Shown piece after piece: positions 18,374 to 27,035 of a stretch of DNA of 64,000 bases. A program made the translations under genes and the position numbers. Each line of letters opens with the position of its first letter. The first letter of the stretch is position 1. The notes beneath the pieces were generated by a model that made no database searches, was not told the DNA's origin, and saw only the letters and a program-made list of their open reading frames with translations. Source of the DNA: Promicromonospora sp042731755 (lineage in GTDB: Bacteria; Actinomycetota; Actinomycetes; Actinomycetales; Cellulomonadaceae); assembly GCF_042731755.1 (NCBI RefSeq), contig NZ_JBHWLR010000002.1, positions 186,001 to 250,000 on the forward strand, in the 5' to 3' direction.

Positions 18374-19198
18374 TCAGGCGCGCCAGCGCCAGTTCTGGCG
18401 TGCGTAGCGGACCTGCAGGCCGGCGCGTCGCAGGTTGGCCAGCGACTGGTTCGCCTCGCCCGGTGCGGGCTCGCCGGTCTCGGCGACCACCCAGCCGGCG
18501 CCGGCGGCCCGCGCGGCGGCCAGTCGTGCGGCGATCAGCGCCGACTGGGCGCCACGGCCGCGGTGGTCGGGCAGCGTGGCGCCGGAGTTCAGCGAGGCGA
18601 CCGAGCCGTGCACGTAGAGGTTCGCGCCGGCCACGATCGTGTCGCCGTCCCAGGCGGCGAACGGGGTGGCGGCCGGGTGCCGCACGCTCTCGGCGAGCAT
18701 CGCGACCATGGCGGGAATCTCCATGCCGAAGGCCCGGGAGACGACGGAGGCCCACTCGTGCGCGTCGGCCTCGCCGACCGGACCCACCCGCAGGTCGGTG
18801 TCGGCCTCGGCCCGGACGTCGCCGATCGGCGACGCGAGCTTCAGCCACGACCCCGCCGCCTGCAGCCCGTGCGCCTCCTGGATCTGCGCCCAGTCGGGCG
18901 GCAGCACCGACGGCGCCACCTGGAGGACGGCGGTGGGCGTGCCCTGCTCGCGGTAGAAGGCGACCACCCGGTCGACCAGGTCGTGCGTGACGGGTTCCGC
19001 GAACCCGAACCCGAGCGCCTTGCTCCAGTAGTCGAACGGGTCGAGGCGGGCGGACAGCACCACGCCGCCGCCCATCCGGGTCGTCGCGATCCCGAGCCCC
19101 TCCTGGGCGAGGGCCGGGGCGTTCGTCTCGTAGCGGTACATCATCTCGGCCTCGACGCTCTCGGCGAGCTCGGTCGGGTCCGTCGTCCGTGTGTTCAC
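18374..19198 (-). CDS. GNAT family N-acetyltransferase
   Basis: A 274-residue protein with two GNAT-like halves; the C-terminal half has the acetyl-CoA loop at TLPDHRGRGAQSALIAARL, near residues 205-225. A GTG start at 19198 is used because it opens in-frame just past the sigma-factor gene; further upstream the frame runs antisense to it. It lies 55 bp downstream of the sigma-factor gene on the same strand, so the two may be co-transcribed. Substrate unknown. Confidence 0.8.
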   Translation of the reverse strand: MNTRTTDPTELAESVEAEMMYRYETNAPALAQEGLGIATTRMGGGVVLSARLDPFDYWSKALGFGFAEPVTHDLVDRVVAFYREQGTPTAVLQVAPSVLPPDWAQIQEAHGLQAAGSWLKLASPIGDVRAEADTDLRVGPVGEADAHEWASVVSRAFGMEIPAMVAMLAESVRHPAATPFAAWDGDTIVAGANLYVHGSVASLNSGATLPDHRGRGAQSALIAARLAAARAAGAGWVVAETGEPAPGEANQSLANLRRAGLQVRYARQNWRWRA

Positions 19199-19253
19199 AC
19201 CTGCACGATGCTCGCCGGCGCCAGGAAGTTCGGCGCGAGGGGAGTGACGTGCG

Positions 19254-20195
19254 TCACTTCCGCGGGCGGTGGAACAGGTGGGCCCGGCGGACCAGGCCGT
19301 CCTCCAGGCGCAGCACCCACAGCGCGCCGGGCGGGCAGTGGTCCGGGTCCTCGGGCGGGTTGAGCAGCTCGATCTCCCACAGGGCGAGGTCATGACCTGC
19401 CACGACGTCGGCGAGCCGATGGTGCACGCCGTCGGCGACGTCCGCCGCCAGGGCCCGCACGATGTAGTCGTGGCCCGTCGTGGTGTGCCCGCGCGGCCAC
19501 GTCGACTCCACGAGCGGCGACCAGCCCTCGCCCAGCACCGAGCCGAGCTCACCGCGGTCGGCCGCCGCCAGCAGCTCGGCGGCCTCGCCGCGCCGGGCGC
19601 GGGTCACGGAGGCGACGTCGTCGTGCGCGTCCTCGGCGGTGGCGAGCAACGCGGTCCCCAGGCGCCGTCGGGCCTCGGCGAGCCGGCTGCGGACCGTGCC
19701 GACGGGGATCTGGAGGGTCGTGGCGATGTCGCGGTAGGCGGGCAGCCCGCCGAGGTGCCGCAGCACGAGGGTCAGGCGCAGGTCCGTGGGCAGCTCGCCG
19801 AGGGCGGCCCACAGCCAGTCGCGGCTGGCGTACCGGTCGAGCAGGTCCGCGGGGTCCGGCTCGACGCTCGGGAGCCGGTCCGCGTGCTGCTCGTCCAGGG
19901 GCAGGTCGGACCGCGCCCGCCGCCGCATCCTGCACGCGTTGCGCACGACGGACCGGAGCCACGGCCCTGCCGCGTCGACGTCCCGCAGGTCGTCGATCCG
20001 CAGCAGGGCCACGAGCGCGGCCTCCTGGACGGCGTCCTCGGCGTCGGGGACGTGACCGAGCACGCCGGTCGCGACCGCGAGCATGGCGGGCCGGTGCCGG
20101 GCCAGCAGGAGGCCGACCGCACTCGTCTCGCCGGCCCGCGCGGCGCGGACCAGGTCCCCGTCGGACGGGGCGCCGGGAGGGTGGGTCTTCAGCAC
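19254..20195 (-). CDS. RNA polymerase ECF sigma factor with C-terminal SnoaL-like domain
   Basis: A 313-residue sigma-70 family factor. Region 2 includes RHRPAMLAVATGVLGHVPDAEDAVQEA, and region 4 is the helix-turn-helix AYRDIATTLQIPVGTVRSRLAE. The last 110 residues or so form an NTF2/SnoaL-like domain, which in related ECF groups tunes sigma activity in place of a separate anti-sigma factor (family knowledge). No anti-sigma gene is adjacent. The GTG at 20195 is the best start seen, although its ribosome-binding site is weak. Target promoters are unknown. Confidence 0.82.
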   Translation of the reverse strand: MLKTHPPGAPSDGDLVRAARAGETSAVGLLLARHRPAMLAVATGVLGHVPDAEDAVQEAALVALLRIDDLRDVDAAGPWLRSVVRNACRMRRRARSDLPLDEQHADRLPSVEPDPADLLDRYASRDWLWAALGELPTDLRLTLVLRHLGGLPAYRDIATTLQIPVGTVRSRLAEARRRLGTALLATAEDAHDDVASVTRARRGEAAELLAAADRGELGSVLGEGWSPLVESTWPRGHTTTGHDYIVRALAADVADGVHHRLADVVAGHDLALWEIELLNPPEDPDHCPPGALWVLRLEDGLVRRAHLFHRPRK

Positions 20196-20229
20196 GCGGC
20201 CGATGATAGGGGGAAGCCCCGCGTCCCCT

Positions 20230-20964
20230 TCATCGGGCGGGTAGCTCCAGGACGTCCGCCAGGTCGCTCCGGCTGTCGTCGAACAGCGCGACTCGCCGCA
20301 AAGCGGCGGGCCGGTGCGCGTTCCGCTCACCCAGGATCTTTCCGTACGTCCGGGTCTCGCCCGCATCCGTGTCGAGGTGAAGCAGCCCGGCAACCCTGAG
20401 GAGCGTGCCCGGATCCGTCGCCTCGATCTCGGCGAAGGAGCCCATGGGTGACGGAAAGCGGTCGAGGCACACCTCCCAGCCCTCTCCCTTGAAGACCGAG
20501 CGACGCTTCTCGAGCAGGGCCCGGACGCGGAGCGGCCCGATCTGGGTGCGGAGCACGGTCAACCATGCGCGCGTGCCGACCGGCGAACGCGGTACCTCGA
20601 CGCTCACCCCCGACAGCCGGCGAACCTCGTCGCCGATGTGGGACGACGTCCGAGCCGCGCTCCCGGAGCCGTCCGCCTCGAACTCGATCTCCTCGTGGTC
20701 CTGGAACCGCCAGTTCCCGGCGGCCGTCTCCGGACGCGCGGTCTTCAGGGTGATCAGCTCGCTCACGCCGTCCTTGCGGCGCACGACCCTGTGCCGCAGC
20801 AGCACTCCCGCGGCCCGCATCGCGTGGTCCTCGGTGTCGACGACGCAGTCGAGCTCCTCGCGAGAGCCGGTGTATGCCGTGCCGTCGAGGTCGAGCAGCC
20901 GTTCGGTGAGGTCCAGTGCGCTCGACGCATCGTGGATCTGAAACTTGATCTCACACTCGCGCAA
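20230..20964 (-). CDS. CYTH-domain triphosphate-binding protein
   Basis: A 244-residue protein with the CYTH fold (class IV adenylyl cyclase/thiamine triphosphatase superfamily). The defining ExExK motif is near the N-terminus as ECEIKF, followed by basic strands (RHRVVRRKDG, ITLKTAR) and acidic strands (EEIEFEA, SFAEIEATD) that line the triphosphate tunnel. It uses a TTG start at 20964 with AGAGG six bases before it. It starts 12 bp after the BioQ-like gene, so the two are probably one operon. The substrate (inorganic triphosphate, ThTP or ATP) cannot be decided. Confidence 0.85.
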   Translation of the reverse strand: MRECEIKFQIHDASSALDLTERLLDLDGTAYTGSREELDCVVDTEDHAMRAAGVLLRHRVVRRKDGVSELITLKTARPETAAGNWRFQDHEEIEFEADGSGSAARTSSHIGDEVRRLSGVSVEVPRSPVGTRAWLTVLRTQIGPLRVRALLEKRRSVFKGEGWEVCLDRFPSPMGSFAEIEATDPGTLLRVAGLLHLDTDAGETRTYGKILGERNAHRPAALRRVALFDDSRSDLADVLELPAR

Positions 20965-20976
20965 CGCGACCTCTTC

Positions 20977-21639
20977 TCATCCGACCGTGCGTGCAAATTC
21001 GTCCCGCTTGATCTTCTCCACTTCCCTGTGCTGGGCGATCGACACCTCGAGGCCGTGCGCGATCATCGTCAGCGCCTCGGCGAAGTCGCCGCCGACGGGG
21101 GAGCCCACGCGGTCCCCCTCCAGGGTCGAGGCGTCGGTCTCCGTCAGCAGCCCGAGCTGGTCCGCGGCCAGGCGCTGCTGCTCGTGAAAGGTGAAGCCGA
21201 CCACGAAGTGCATGACCGCTTCGGCGGCCACCTCGGCCAGCGCGTCGGGCACGCCGTGGACACGAGCGGCGTCGAGCAGGTGCGGCCGCACGGGTGAGCT
21301 CACCAGTCCGAGGGCGAGCGAGCTCGACACCAGCTCGGAGCCGTCCCGGTGCGCCAGCAGGCACTCGCGCATCCTCGTCCCGACCACGCGCACGGCCTCG
21401 TGCATGGACGTCCTGTCGCTCGGTATCTCGGCCATCGGCGCGAGGATCCGCTCGCTGACGGCCGCGAGCAGCGCCTGCTTGTTCGGGAAGTGCCAGTACA
21501 GGGCGCTCGGCTGTACGCCGAGCGCGGTCGCCAGGTGTCGCATGGTCAGGTCGGGCAGACCGTACTCGTCCAGGAGGTGCAGCGCCGTCTCGGCGACGTC
21601 GTCGCGGCTTCGTCGACGCGAGCTTCCCGAAACGGCCAT
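20977..21639 (-). CDS. bioQ: TetR family regulator, BioQ-like
   Basis: A 220-residue repressor. The N-terminal DNA-binding domain shows TMRHLATALGVQPSALYWHF, a TetR helix-turn-helix, followed by a helical ligand domain. The start at 21639 fits the family; a longer frame reaches into the operator. It is divergent from bioY across a 61-bp gap that holds a perfect 26-bp palindrome, the arrangement known for BioQ in actinobacteria. The name rests on this context, not on a database match. Confidence 0.82.
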   Translation of the reverse strand: MAVSGSSRRRSRDDVAETALHLLDEYGLPDLTMRHLATALGVQPSALYWHFPNKQALLAAVSERILAPMAEIPSDRTSMHEAVRVVGTRMRECLLAHRDGSELVSSSLALGLVSSPVRPHLLDAARVHGVPDALAEVAAEAVMHFVVGFTFHEQQRLAADQLGLLTETDASTLEGDRVGSPVGGDFAEALTMIAHGLEVSIAQHREVEKIKRDEFARTVG

Positions 21640-21656
21640 GAGGTCACTATATTGTC

Positions 21657-21682
21657 GAACGCTGTTCAGGTGAACAGCGTTC
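21657..21682. promoter_or_regulatory. Perfect palindromic operator between bioQ and bioY
   Basis: Half-site GAACGCTGTTCA, then GG, then its exact reverse complement, giving a 26-bp perfect dyad. It sits 17 bp after the regulator start (divergent) and 17 bp before the bioY ATG, so binding would block both directions. It resembles the TGAAC...GTTCA core of known BioQ sites. Confidence 0.9.
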
Positions 21683-21699
21683 AGGTAGGAGGTGAGTGA

Positions 21700-22356
21700 A
21701 TGTCCATCGACCACAGATCACGACCGTGGGCCCTCGATGCGAGGGACATGGCGCGCCTGGCCGTCTTCGTCGCCGTCGTCGCCGCGCTCGGTCTGCCGGG
21801 CAGCTTCAGCGTCCTCGGCGCCGTACCGATCACGGCACAGACGTTCGGTGTCATGCTTGCCGGCGCCGTCCTCGGCCCGCGGCTGGGTGCGCTGTCCATG
21901 GTCGTGCTGCTCGCCCTCGTCGCGGTCGGGCTGCCGCTGCTCGCCGGCGGGCGGGGCGGCCTCGGCGTCTTCGTCGGACCCTCCGCGGGATACCTGGCCG
22001 GCTGGGTCGCCGGGGCGTTCGTGACGGGCCTGATCGTGCACTCCTCCGCCCGGAGGCCGGCCGTCTGGCGGACGGCGGTCGCCACGGTCGTCGGCGGCAT
22101 CGTGGTCGTCTACGCGTTCGGCATCCCCGTGCAGAGCCTGGTGACCCGGCTGTCCCTGGGCGAGACCGCGCTGACCAGCCTCGTGTTCCTCCCCGGTGAC
22201 CTGGTCAAGGCGACGCTCGCGACCCTGACCGTCACGACCCTTCTGCGCGCGTACCCGCGCGCGTTCCGCCGCACGTGGCTCCCGCCGCGGCGTGACGGCG
22301 TCGCGGCCCCGGACGCCCCGGCCCCCGACTCCCCGGCACCGGACGCGACCCGATGA
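21700..22356 (+). CDS. bioY: Biotin ECF transporter S component BioY
   Basis: A 218-residue membrane protein that captures biotin. The BioY signature regions are GSFSVLGAVPITAQTFGVML and GRGGLGVFVGPSAGYLAGW, within about six hydrophobic helices. The C-terminal 25 residues are a Pro/Ala/Asp-rich tail. The ATG at 21700 follows AGGAGGTGAG, an excellent ribosome-binding site. It leads an operon with BioM and BioN, and the adjacent palindrome indicates repression by the divergent TetR protein. Confidence 0.95.
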   Translation: MSIDHRSRPWALDARDMARLAVFVAVVAALGLPGSFSVLGAVPITAQTFGVMLAGAVLGPRLGALSMVVLLALVAVGLPLLAGGRGGLGVFVGPSAGYLAGWVAGAFVTGLIVHSSARRPAVWRTAVATVVGGIVVVYAFGIPVQSLVTRLSLGETALTSLVFLPGDLVKATLATLTVTTLLRAYPRAFRRTWLPPRRDGVAAPDAPAPDSPAPDATR

Positions 22357-23471
22357 CCGCACGCATCAGGGTGCTGCGGGGTGCGTCCGGCGAGCTCCTC
22401 GACAGCATCCGCGCGGTGCGCGACGACGGGGACGTTCCCCTGGTCGGCGACGACCGGTGGCCCGCGGCGCAGTGGTCCGCCGTGCGCGACCTCACCGCCG
22501 ACGCCCCCGTCCCCGACGGCGCGGCCTGGGCCGCCCTGACCTCCGGGACGAGCGGGACCCCGCGCGTCGTGCTGCGCACCGCCGCGTCGTGGGAGCGGTC
22601 GTTCGCCGCGGTGTCCGCGCTGCTCGCCGGCCAGGGGCCCAAAGAAGAGATCCTGCTGCCCGCCCCGCCGGCGTCGTCCCTCACGCTGTTCTCCCTGGCG
22701 CACGCCCTCGGCGGGGGGCCGCGGCCGGTCTTTCCCGGCGGACGGGGCGCCGAGGAGGCCACCCTCTTCCACGGCACGCCCCACGCGCTGCGCGCCCTGC
22801 TCGACGCCGGCGCCGCCCCGCGGCTGCGGACGGCCCTGGTCGGCGGCTCCCACCTCGACGCGCGGCTGCGCGCGGACGCGGAGTCCCGCGGCATCCGCGT
22901 CGTCGCGTACTACGGGGCGGCGGAGCTCTCCTTCGTCGCCGTCGACGAGGGCCGTGGCCTGCGGGCCTTCCCCGGGGTGGAGATCGACGTGCGGGACGGC
23001 GAGCTGTGGGTCCGCTCGCCCTACACCGCCCTCGGCTACCTCGGTGAGCCCGGCCCCCTGCGCACCGACGGCGCCTGGAGCACCGTCGGCGACCTCGCCA
23101 CCCTGGACGACGACGGAACCCTGACCGTGCGCGGGCGGGCGGACGCCGCCATCCTCACCGCGTCCGCCACCGTCGTCCCCGACGAGGTCGAGGCGGGCCT
23201 GCGCACGCTCCCCGGGATCGCCGACGCCGTCGTCTTCGGGCTCCCCACGCCCCGGGTCGGCGCGCTCGTCGCCGCGATGGTCGAGCCCGCCGACGGCGCC
23301 CCGGCGCCCACGGCGGGCCGGCTGCGCTCGCTGGCCGAGACCCGGTTCGCGCCCGCCCACCGGCCCCGCGTGTGGTTCGCGGGACCACTGCCGCGCACCA
23401 CGTCCGGCAAGCCGGCCCGCGCCGAGGTGCTGCGCCAGGTCGGCACGGGCGAGGTGAGCCGGCTTGTCTGA
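22353..23471 (+). CDS. Short AMP-forming acyl-CoA synthetase in the biotin operon
   Basis: A 372-residue member of the ANL superfamily, shorter than typical (about 480-550), with a reduced N-terminal domain. The P-loop TSGTSGTPRVVLRT is near residue 65, the AMP-binding YYGAAELS near 190, the hinge aspartate in STVGDLATLDDDGTLTVRGR, and the C-terminal catalytic lysine in RTTSGKPAR. It overlaps bioY (ATGA) and the thiolase gene. Bacillus yhfT sits with yhfU (bioY) and yhfS (thiolase) in the same way. A role in making an acyl- or pimeloyl-CoA precursor is inference. Confidence 0.85.
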   Translation: MTARIRVLRGASGELLDSIRAVRDDGDVPLVGDDRWPAAQWSAVRDLTADAPVPDGAAWAALTSGTSGTPRVVLRTAASWERSFAAVSALLAGQGPKEEILLPAPPASSLTLFSLAHALGGGPRPVFPGGRGAEEATLFHGTPHALRALLDAGAAPRLRTALVGGSHLDARLRADAESRGIRVVAYYGAAELSFVAVDEGRGLRAFPGVEIDVRDGELWVRSPYTALGYLGEPGPLRTDGAWSTVGDLATLDDDGTLTVRGRADAAILTASATVVPDEVEAGLRTLPGIADAVVFGLPTPRVGALVAAMVEPADGAPAPTAGRLRSLAETRFAPAHRPRVWFAGPLPRTTSGKPARAEVLRQVGTGEVSRLV

Positions 23472-24621
23472 GCAGTACGTGTCCGGGCAGCGCATGTCCG
23501 AGCTGCCCGTCGTCGTCGCCGCGCGACGCACCCCCATCGGCACCCGCAGCCGGGCGTTCGCCCAGGTCAGGGCCGAGCAGCTCGCGGGCCCCGTCCTGCG
23601 CGCCACCCTGGCCGACGCCGAGTCCGCCACCGGCCGGGCGCTCGACGTCGCCGACGTCGTGCTCGGCAACTGCATGGGGCCTGGCGGCAACCCCGCCCGC
23701 GTCGCCGCGCTCGCCGCCGGGCTCGGCGTCGGCGTGCCGGGCGTGACCGTGGACCGGCAGTGCGGAAGCGGGTTGGCCGCCGTCCTGGACGCGGTGACCG
23801 CGATCCGCGCCGGCGACGACCGGCCCCGGATCGCCGGCGGCGTCGAGAGCGCGTCGACCGCCCCGACCAGGTCGGTCGACGGCACACCTTACGACCGGGC
23901 CCCGTTCGCGCCGTCGGGCTGGCCCGATCCGGACATGGTCGAGGCGGCCGAGGACCTCGCCCGGGCCGACGCGATCACCCGGGAGCGGCAGGACGCGCAC
24001 GCGGCCCGCAGCCACGAGCGGGCCCGCGCGGCCCGCGACGCCGGACGGTTCGACGCCGAGCTCGCGCCCCTGCGCGGCGTGCTCGCCGACGACTCGATCG
24101 GCGTGGCCGAACCCCTGCTGCCCCGCCTGCGCCCCCTCTTCCCGGGCGGCACCGTCACCGCGGGGACGTCGACGCGGATCAGCGACGGCGCCGCGACGGT
24201 CGCGATCGTGCCCCACCGCCTCCGGGGCGACGCCGCGGGCCTCGTGGTCCGCGGGCACGCGGTCGTCGGCTGCGACCCGGCCCTGCCGGGGATCGGCGCC
24301 GCCCCGGCCGTGCTCGCGGCGCTCGACGCCGCCGGCGCCGGGATCGGCGACGTCGCCGCGGTGGAGATCGTCGAGGCCTTCGCGGCGCAGTCGCTGGCGG
24401 TGCTCGACCGGATCGGTCTCGCCGACGACGACCCGCGGGTCTGCGCCGACGGCGGGGCGCTCGCGCTCGGCCACCCGTGGGGCGCCAGCGGCGCGGTCGC
24501 CATGGTGCGGCTGTTCAGCCGGCTGGTCCGCGCGGGCGCGCCGGCCGGGACCCTCGGCGTGGCCGCCGCCTCGGTCGGCGGCGGGATGGGCGTCGCGGCC
24601 GTCGTCGAGGTGGTCCGATGA
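23464..24621 (+). CDS. Thiolase-family protein of the biotin operon, with altered active site
   Basis: A 385-residue thiolase-fold protein. The nucleophile is present in DRQCGSGLAA and the histidine in ALGHPWGASGA. However, the usual NEAFA loop reads VEAFA, and the usual C-x-GGG-x-G near the C-terminus reads SVGGGMG, so the second cysteine is a serine. It may therefore not be an ordinary acetyl-CoA acetyltransferase. TTG at 23464 is preferred because GAGGTGAG stands just before it; ATG at 23494 has no such site. It overlaps both neighbours, so it is tightly coupled to biotin uptake genes, as yhfS is in Bacillus. Confidence 0.85.
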   Translation: MSEQYVSGQRMSELPVVVAARRTPIGTRSRAFAQVRAEQLAGPVLRATLADAESATGRALDVADVVLGNCMGPGGNPARVAALAAGLGVGVPGVTVDRQCGSGLAAVLDAVTAIRAGDDRPRIAGGVESASTAPTRSVDGTPYDRAPFAPSGWPDPDMVEAAEDLARADAITRERQDAHAARSHERARAARDAGRFDAELAPLRGVLADDSIGVAEPLLPRLRPLFPGGTVTAGTSTRISDGAATVAIVPHRLRGDAAGLVVRGHAVVGCDPALPGIGAAPAVLAALDAAGAGIGDVAAVEIVEAFAAQSLAVLDRIGLADDDPRVCADGGALALGHPWGASGAVAMVRLFSRLVRAGAPAGTLGVAAASVGGGMGVAAVVEVVR

Positions 24622-25304
24622 GCTACCTCGACCTGGACGACGTCCACGTGCGCCTGGGGGACACGGACGTGCTGCGCGGCGTGACGTGCTCGCTCGACGC
24701 GCGCACCGTCGCCGTCGTCGGCGAGAACGGGTCGGGCAAGTCCACGCTCGCGCGGCTCGTCGGCGGGCTGGCCCACACCACGAGCGGGACGGTCCGCGTG
24801 CTCGGCCTCGACCCGGCCCGCGACGCCGCCCGGCTGCGCCGTCGCGTCGCCGTAGTGTTCAGCAACCCGGACACCCAGATCGTCATGCCGACCGTGGCGG
24901 AGGACGTCGCGTTCTCGTTGCGTCCCGAGAAGCTGCCCCGGCAGGAGCGGGACCGGCGGGTCGACGAGGCCCTGCGCCGGTTCGGCCTCGACGAGGTCGC
25001 GGACCGGGCGTCGCACGACCTGTCCGGCGGGCAGAAGCAGCTCCTCGCGCTGTGCGGTGCCTTCGTGCGCCGCCCCGACCTCGTGATCGCCGACGAGCCG
25101 ACGGCGTACCTGGACGCGCGCAACGCCCGGCGGGTCGCCGACCACCTCTTCGCCGACGGCGACCACCGGCTGCTCCTGGTGACGCACGACCTCGCCCTGG
25201 CCCGGCGGTGCGACACGGCGGTCCTGGTGCAGGACGGCACGATCGCCGCCGTCGGAGCCCCCGACGCGATCGTCGCGGCCTACGAGGAGGCGCTCGCGTG
25301 CTGA
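24618..25304 (+). CDS. bioM: ECF transporter ATPase BioM
   Basis: A 228-residue ABC ATPase that powers biotin uptake. Walker A is GENGSGKST, the ECF-type Q-loop is VVFSNPDTQIVMPTVAEDVAF, the signature LSGGQKQLL, and Walker B LVIADEPTAYLD. It begins in the thiolase stop (ATGA) and its stop lies just past the bioN GTG. A single ATPase gene implies a homodimer, as in other BioMNY systems. Confidence 0.93.
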   Translation: MSYLDLDDVHVRLGDTDVLRGVTCSLDARTVAVVGENGSGKSTLARLVGGLAHTTSGTVRVLGLDPARDAARLRRRVAVVFSNPDTQIVMPTVAEDVAFSLRPEKLPRQERDRRVDEALRRFGLDEVADRASHDLSGGQKQLLALCGAFVRRPDLVIADEPTAYLDARNARRVADHLFADGDHRLLLVTHDLALARRCDTAVLVQDGTIAAVGAPDAIVAAYEEALAC

Positions 25305-25894
25305 CCCTGTACCGGCCGGGCGACGGCCCCTGGCACCGGATGCCGGCGGGGCCCAAGGCCGTCGTGCTGCTGCTCGTCGTGCTCGGTGTGTGCCTGCTCC
25401 CGGCGAGCTGGTGGGGCGCCGCGGTCACCGCGGTCGTCTGCGTCGGCTGCTACGCCGTGCGGGGAGCGGGGATGCGCGAGCTCGTCCGGCAGCTCGTCGT
25501 CGTGCGGTGGATGATCGTGGTGATCGCCGCCGGGCAGCTCGTGTTCGCCGGCCCCGAGGACGCCGTCGCGAACGTCGCCCGGGTGACCGCGGCCGTGGTG
25601 ATCAGCGGGCTGCTCACGTCGACCACGCCGCTCGGCGAGCTGCTGGACGTGCTGGAACGGGCGCTGAGACCGCTCGCGCTCCTGCGGATCGATCCCGACC
25701 GGGCCGCCCTGACGGTGGCGGTGACGGTGAGCACCCTGCCCGTGCTCGCGAGGATCGAGCGCGAGGTCCGCGAGGCGCAGCGGGCCCGGGGCGGCGGGCG
25801 GAGCCTGCGGCTTTTCGCGATGCCGTTCCTCGTTGTCGCGCTCAAGCACGCCGACGCGCTAGGCGACGCGCTGACCGCCCGGGGCGTGCGATGA
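25298..25894 (+). CDS. bioN: ECF transporter scaffold BioN
   Basis: A 198-residue membrane protein with four or five helices that links BioM to BioY. The EcfT coupling motifs are seen as IEREVREAQRARGGG near residue 155 and ALTARGVR at the C-terminus (A-R-G). It is short for the family, as BioN usually is. The start is GTG at 25298, inside the bioM stop and behind GAGGAGG. The stop overlaps the CHY zinc-finger gene. Confidence 0.92.
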   Translation: MLTLYRPGDGPWHRMPAGPKAVVLLLVVLGVCLLPASWWGAAVTAVVCVGCYAVRGAGMRELVRQLVVVRWMIVVIAAGQLVFAGPEDAVANVARVTAAVVISGLLTSTTPLGELLDVLERALRPLALLRIDPDRAALTVAVTVSTLPVLARIEREVREAQRARGGGRSLRLFAMPFLVVALKHADALGDALTARGVR

Positions 25895-26220
25895 GCCCGG
25901 TGGTGCACGGGCCGACGGTGCACGGGCCGACGGTGGACGAGCAGACGCGCTGCGTGCACTACCGCACGGAGCTCGACGTGATCGCGATCCGGTTCGCGTG
26001 CTGCGGCCGGTACTACCCGTGCCACCTCTGCCACGACGAGACCGCCGACCACGGCTCGCGTCCGTGGCCCGCGGGATCGGGCCACGAGCGCGCCGTGCTC
26101 TGCGGGGTGTGCCGGACGGAGCTGACCATCGACGGGTACCGCGGGGCGCCGTCCTGCCCGCGGTGTGCCGCCGCGTTCAACCCGCGCTGCGCGGCGCACT
26201 ACCCGACCTACTTCGAGTAG
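25891..26220 (+). CDS. CHY zinc-finger protein
   Basis: A 109-residue protein with many paired cysteines and histidines: TRCVHY, RFACCGRYYPCHLCHDE, VLCGVCRTEL, SCPRCAAAFNPRCAAHY. This is the pattern of the CHY zinc-finger domain, which binds several zinc ions. An N-terminal HGPTV motif is duplicated by a 15-bp DNA repeat. Its ATG overlaps the bioN stop, making it the last gene of the biotin operon; its role there is unknown. It converges by 13 bp with the next gene. Confidence 0.85.
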   Translation: MSPVVHGPTVHGPTVDEQTRCVHYRTELDVIAIRFACCGRYYPCHLCHDETADHGSRPWPAGSGHERAVLCGVCRTELTIDGYRGAPSCPRCAAAFNPRCAAHYPTYFE

Positions 26221-26987
26221 CGCCGCCCCGGACGCGTGGCCGGGCCGGCGTCCGCGCCGCCGTCCGGCAGCTGGGTGGGCGCGCCGAGCAGCCAGCCCAG
26301 GGCCGCGACGCAGATCGCGCCGGCGGCCAGGATGCTGGCCAGCACGATCAGCTGGAAGCCGGCCGCCTCCAGCGGGGGCGAGCCGGCGAAGACCGCCCCG
26401 ACGAACGCGCCGGGCAGGGTGACGATGCCCGTGGTGCGGGTCTGGTCGGTCGAGGGGATCAGCGCGGTGGACGCCGCCGTGCGCACGGCGCGCAGGGCGG
26501 CCGTCCGGGGCGTGGCGCCCAGCGCGAGCCACCCCTCGATCTCGTCCCGGTCGGTGACCAGCGCGGCCGCGAGCGACCGGCCCATCAGGGAGCTGACGGT
26601 CATGGTGCTGCCCACCACGATCCCGCCGACCGCCAGGAGGTAGCGCGGCTCCGGCGGCAGCGCACCGGTGGCGAACACCACCGCCATCGGCACGGCCGCC
26701 GCGACGAGCAGCACACCGGCCAGGCGCGGCGCGTCGCGCCAGGGGAGCCGCGCCCGGCGCAGCACGACCGCCGTCGCGGCGCCGACCATCACGGCCAGGA
26801 AGACGCCCACCCACACGCCGTCGGCCAGCACCCCCGTCAGGACGAGGCTCAGCAGCCCGAGCTGCAGCACCGCCCGCCCGATCGCGATCGGCTGCAACCA
26901 CGGTGACTCCAGGCGCAGGACGGCCACGATCGCGAAAGCCAGCGCGGCCAGCACGGACACTGCGACGACGACGGCTACCGGATCCAT
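26208..26987 (-). CDS. UPF0014/FetB-like ABC transporter permease
   Basis: A 259-residue membrane protein with seven or so helices. The UPF0014 signature appears as GSTMTVSSLMGRSL and the region IPSTDQTRTTGIVTLPGAFVGAVFAGSPP is typical of FetB/YbbM. FetA-FetB is reported to export iron in Escherichia coli; no FetA ATPase gene is adjacent, so the partner must be encoded elsewhere. ATG at 26987 is preferred to a GTG at 27011 because the first helix starts immediately after it. Confidence 0.85.
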   Translation of the reverse strand: MDPVAVVVAVSVLAALAFAIVAVLRLESPWLQPIAIGRAVLQLGLLSLVLTGVLADGVWVGVFLAVMVGAATAVVLRRARLPWRDAPRLAGVLLVAAAVPMAVVFATGALPPEPRYLLAVGGIVVGSTMTVSSLMGRSLAAALVTDRDEIEGWLALGATPRTAALRAVRTAASTALIPSTDQTRTTGIVTLPGAFVGAVFAGSPPLEAAGFQLIVLASILAAGAICVAALGWLLGAPTQLPDGGADAGPATRPGRRYSK

Positions 26988-27035
26988 GGGACCAGCATGC
27001 CGTGCGAGCACCCGGCCGAGCCGGTGGCTGCGCGC

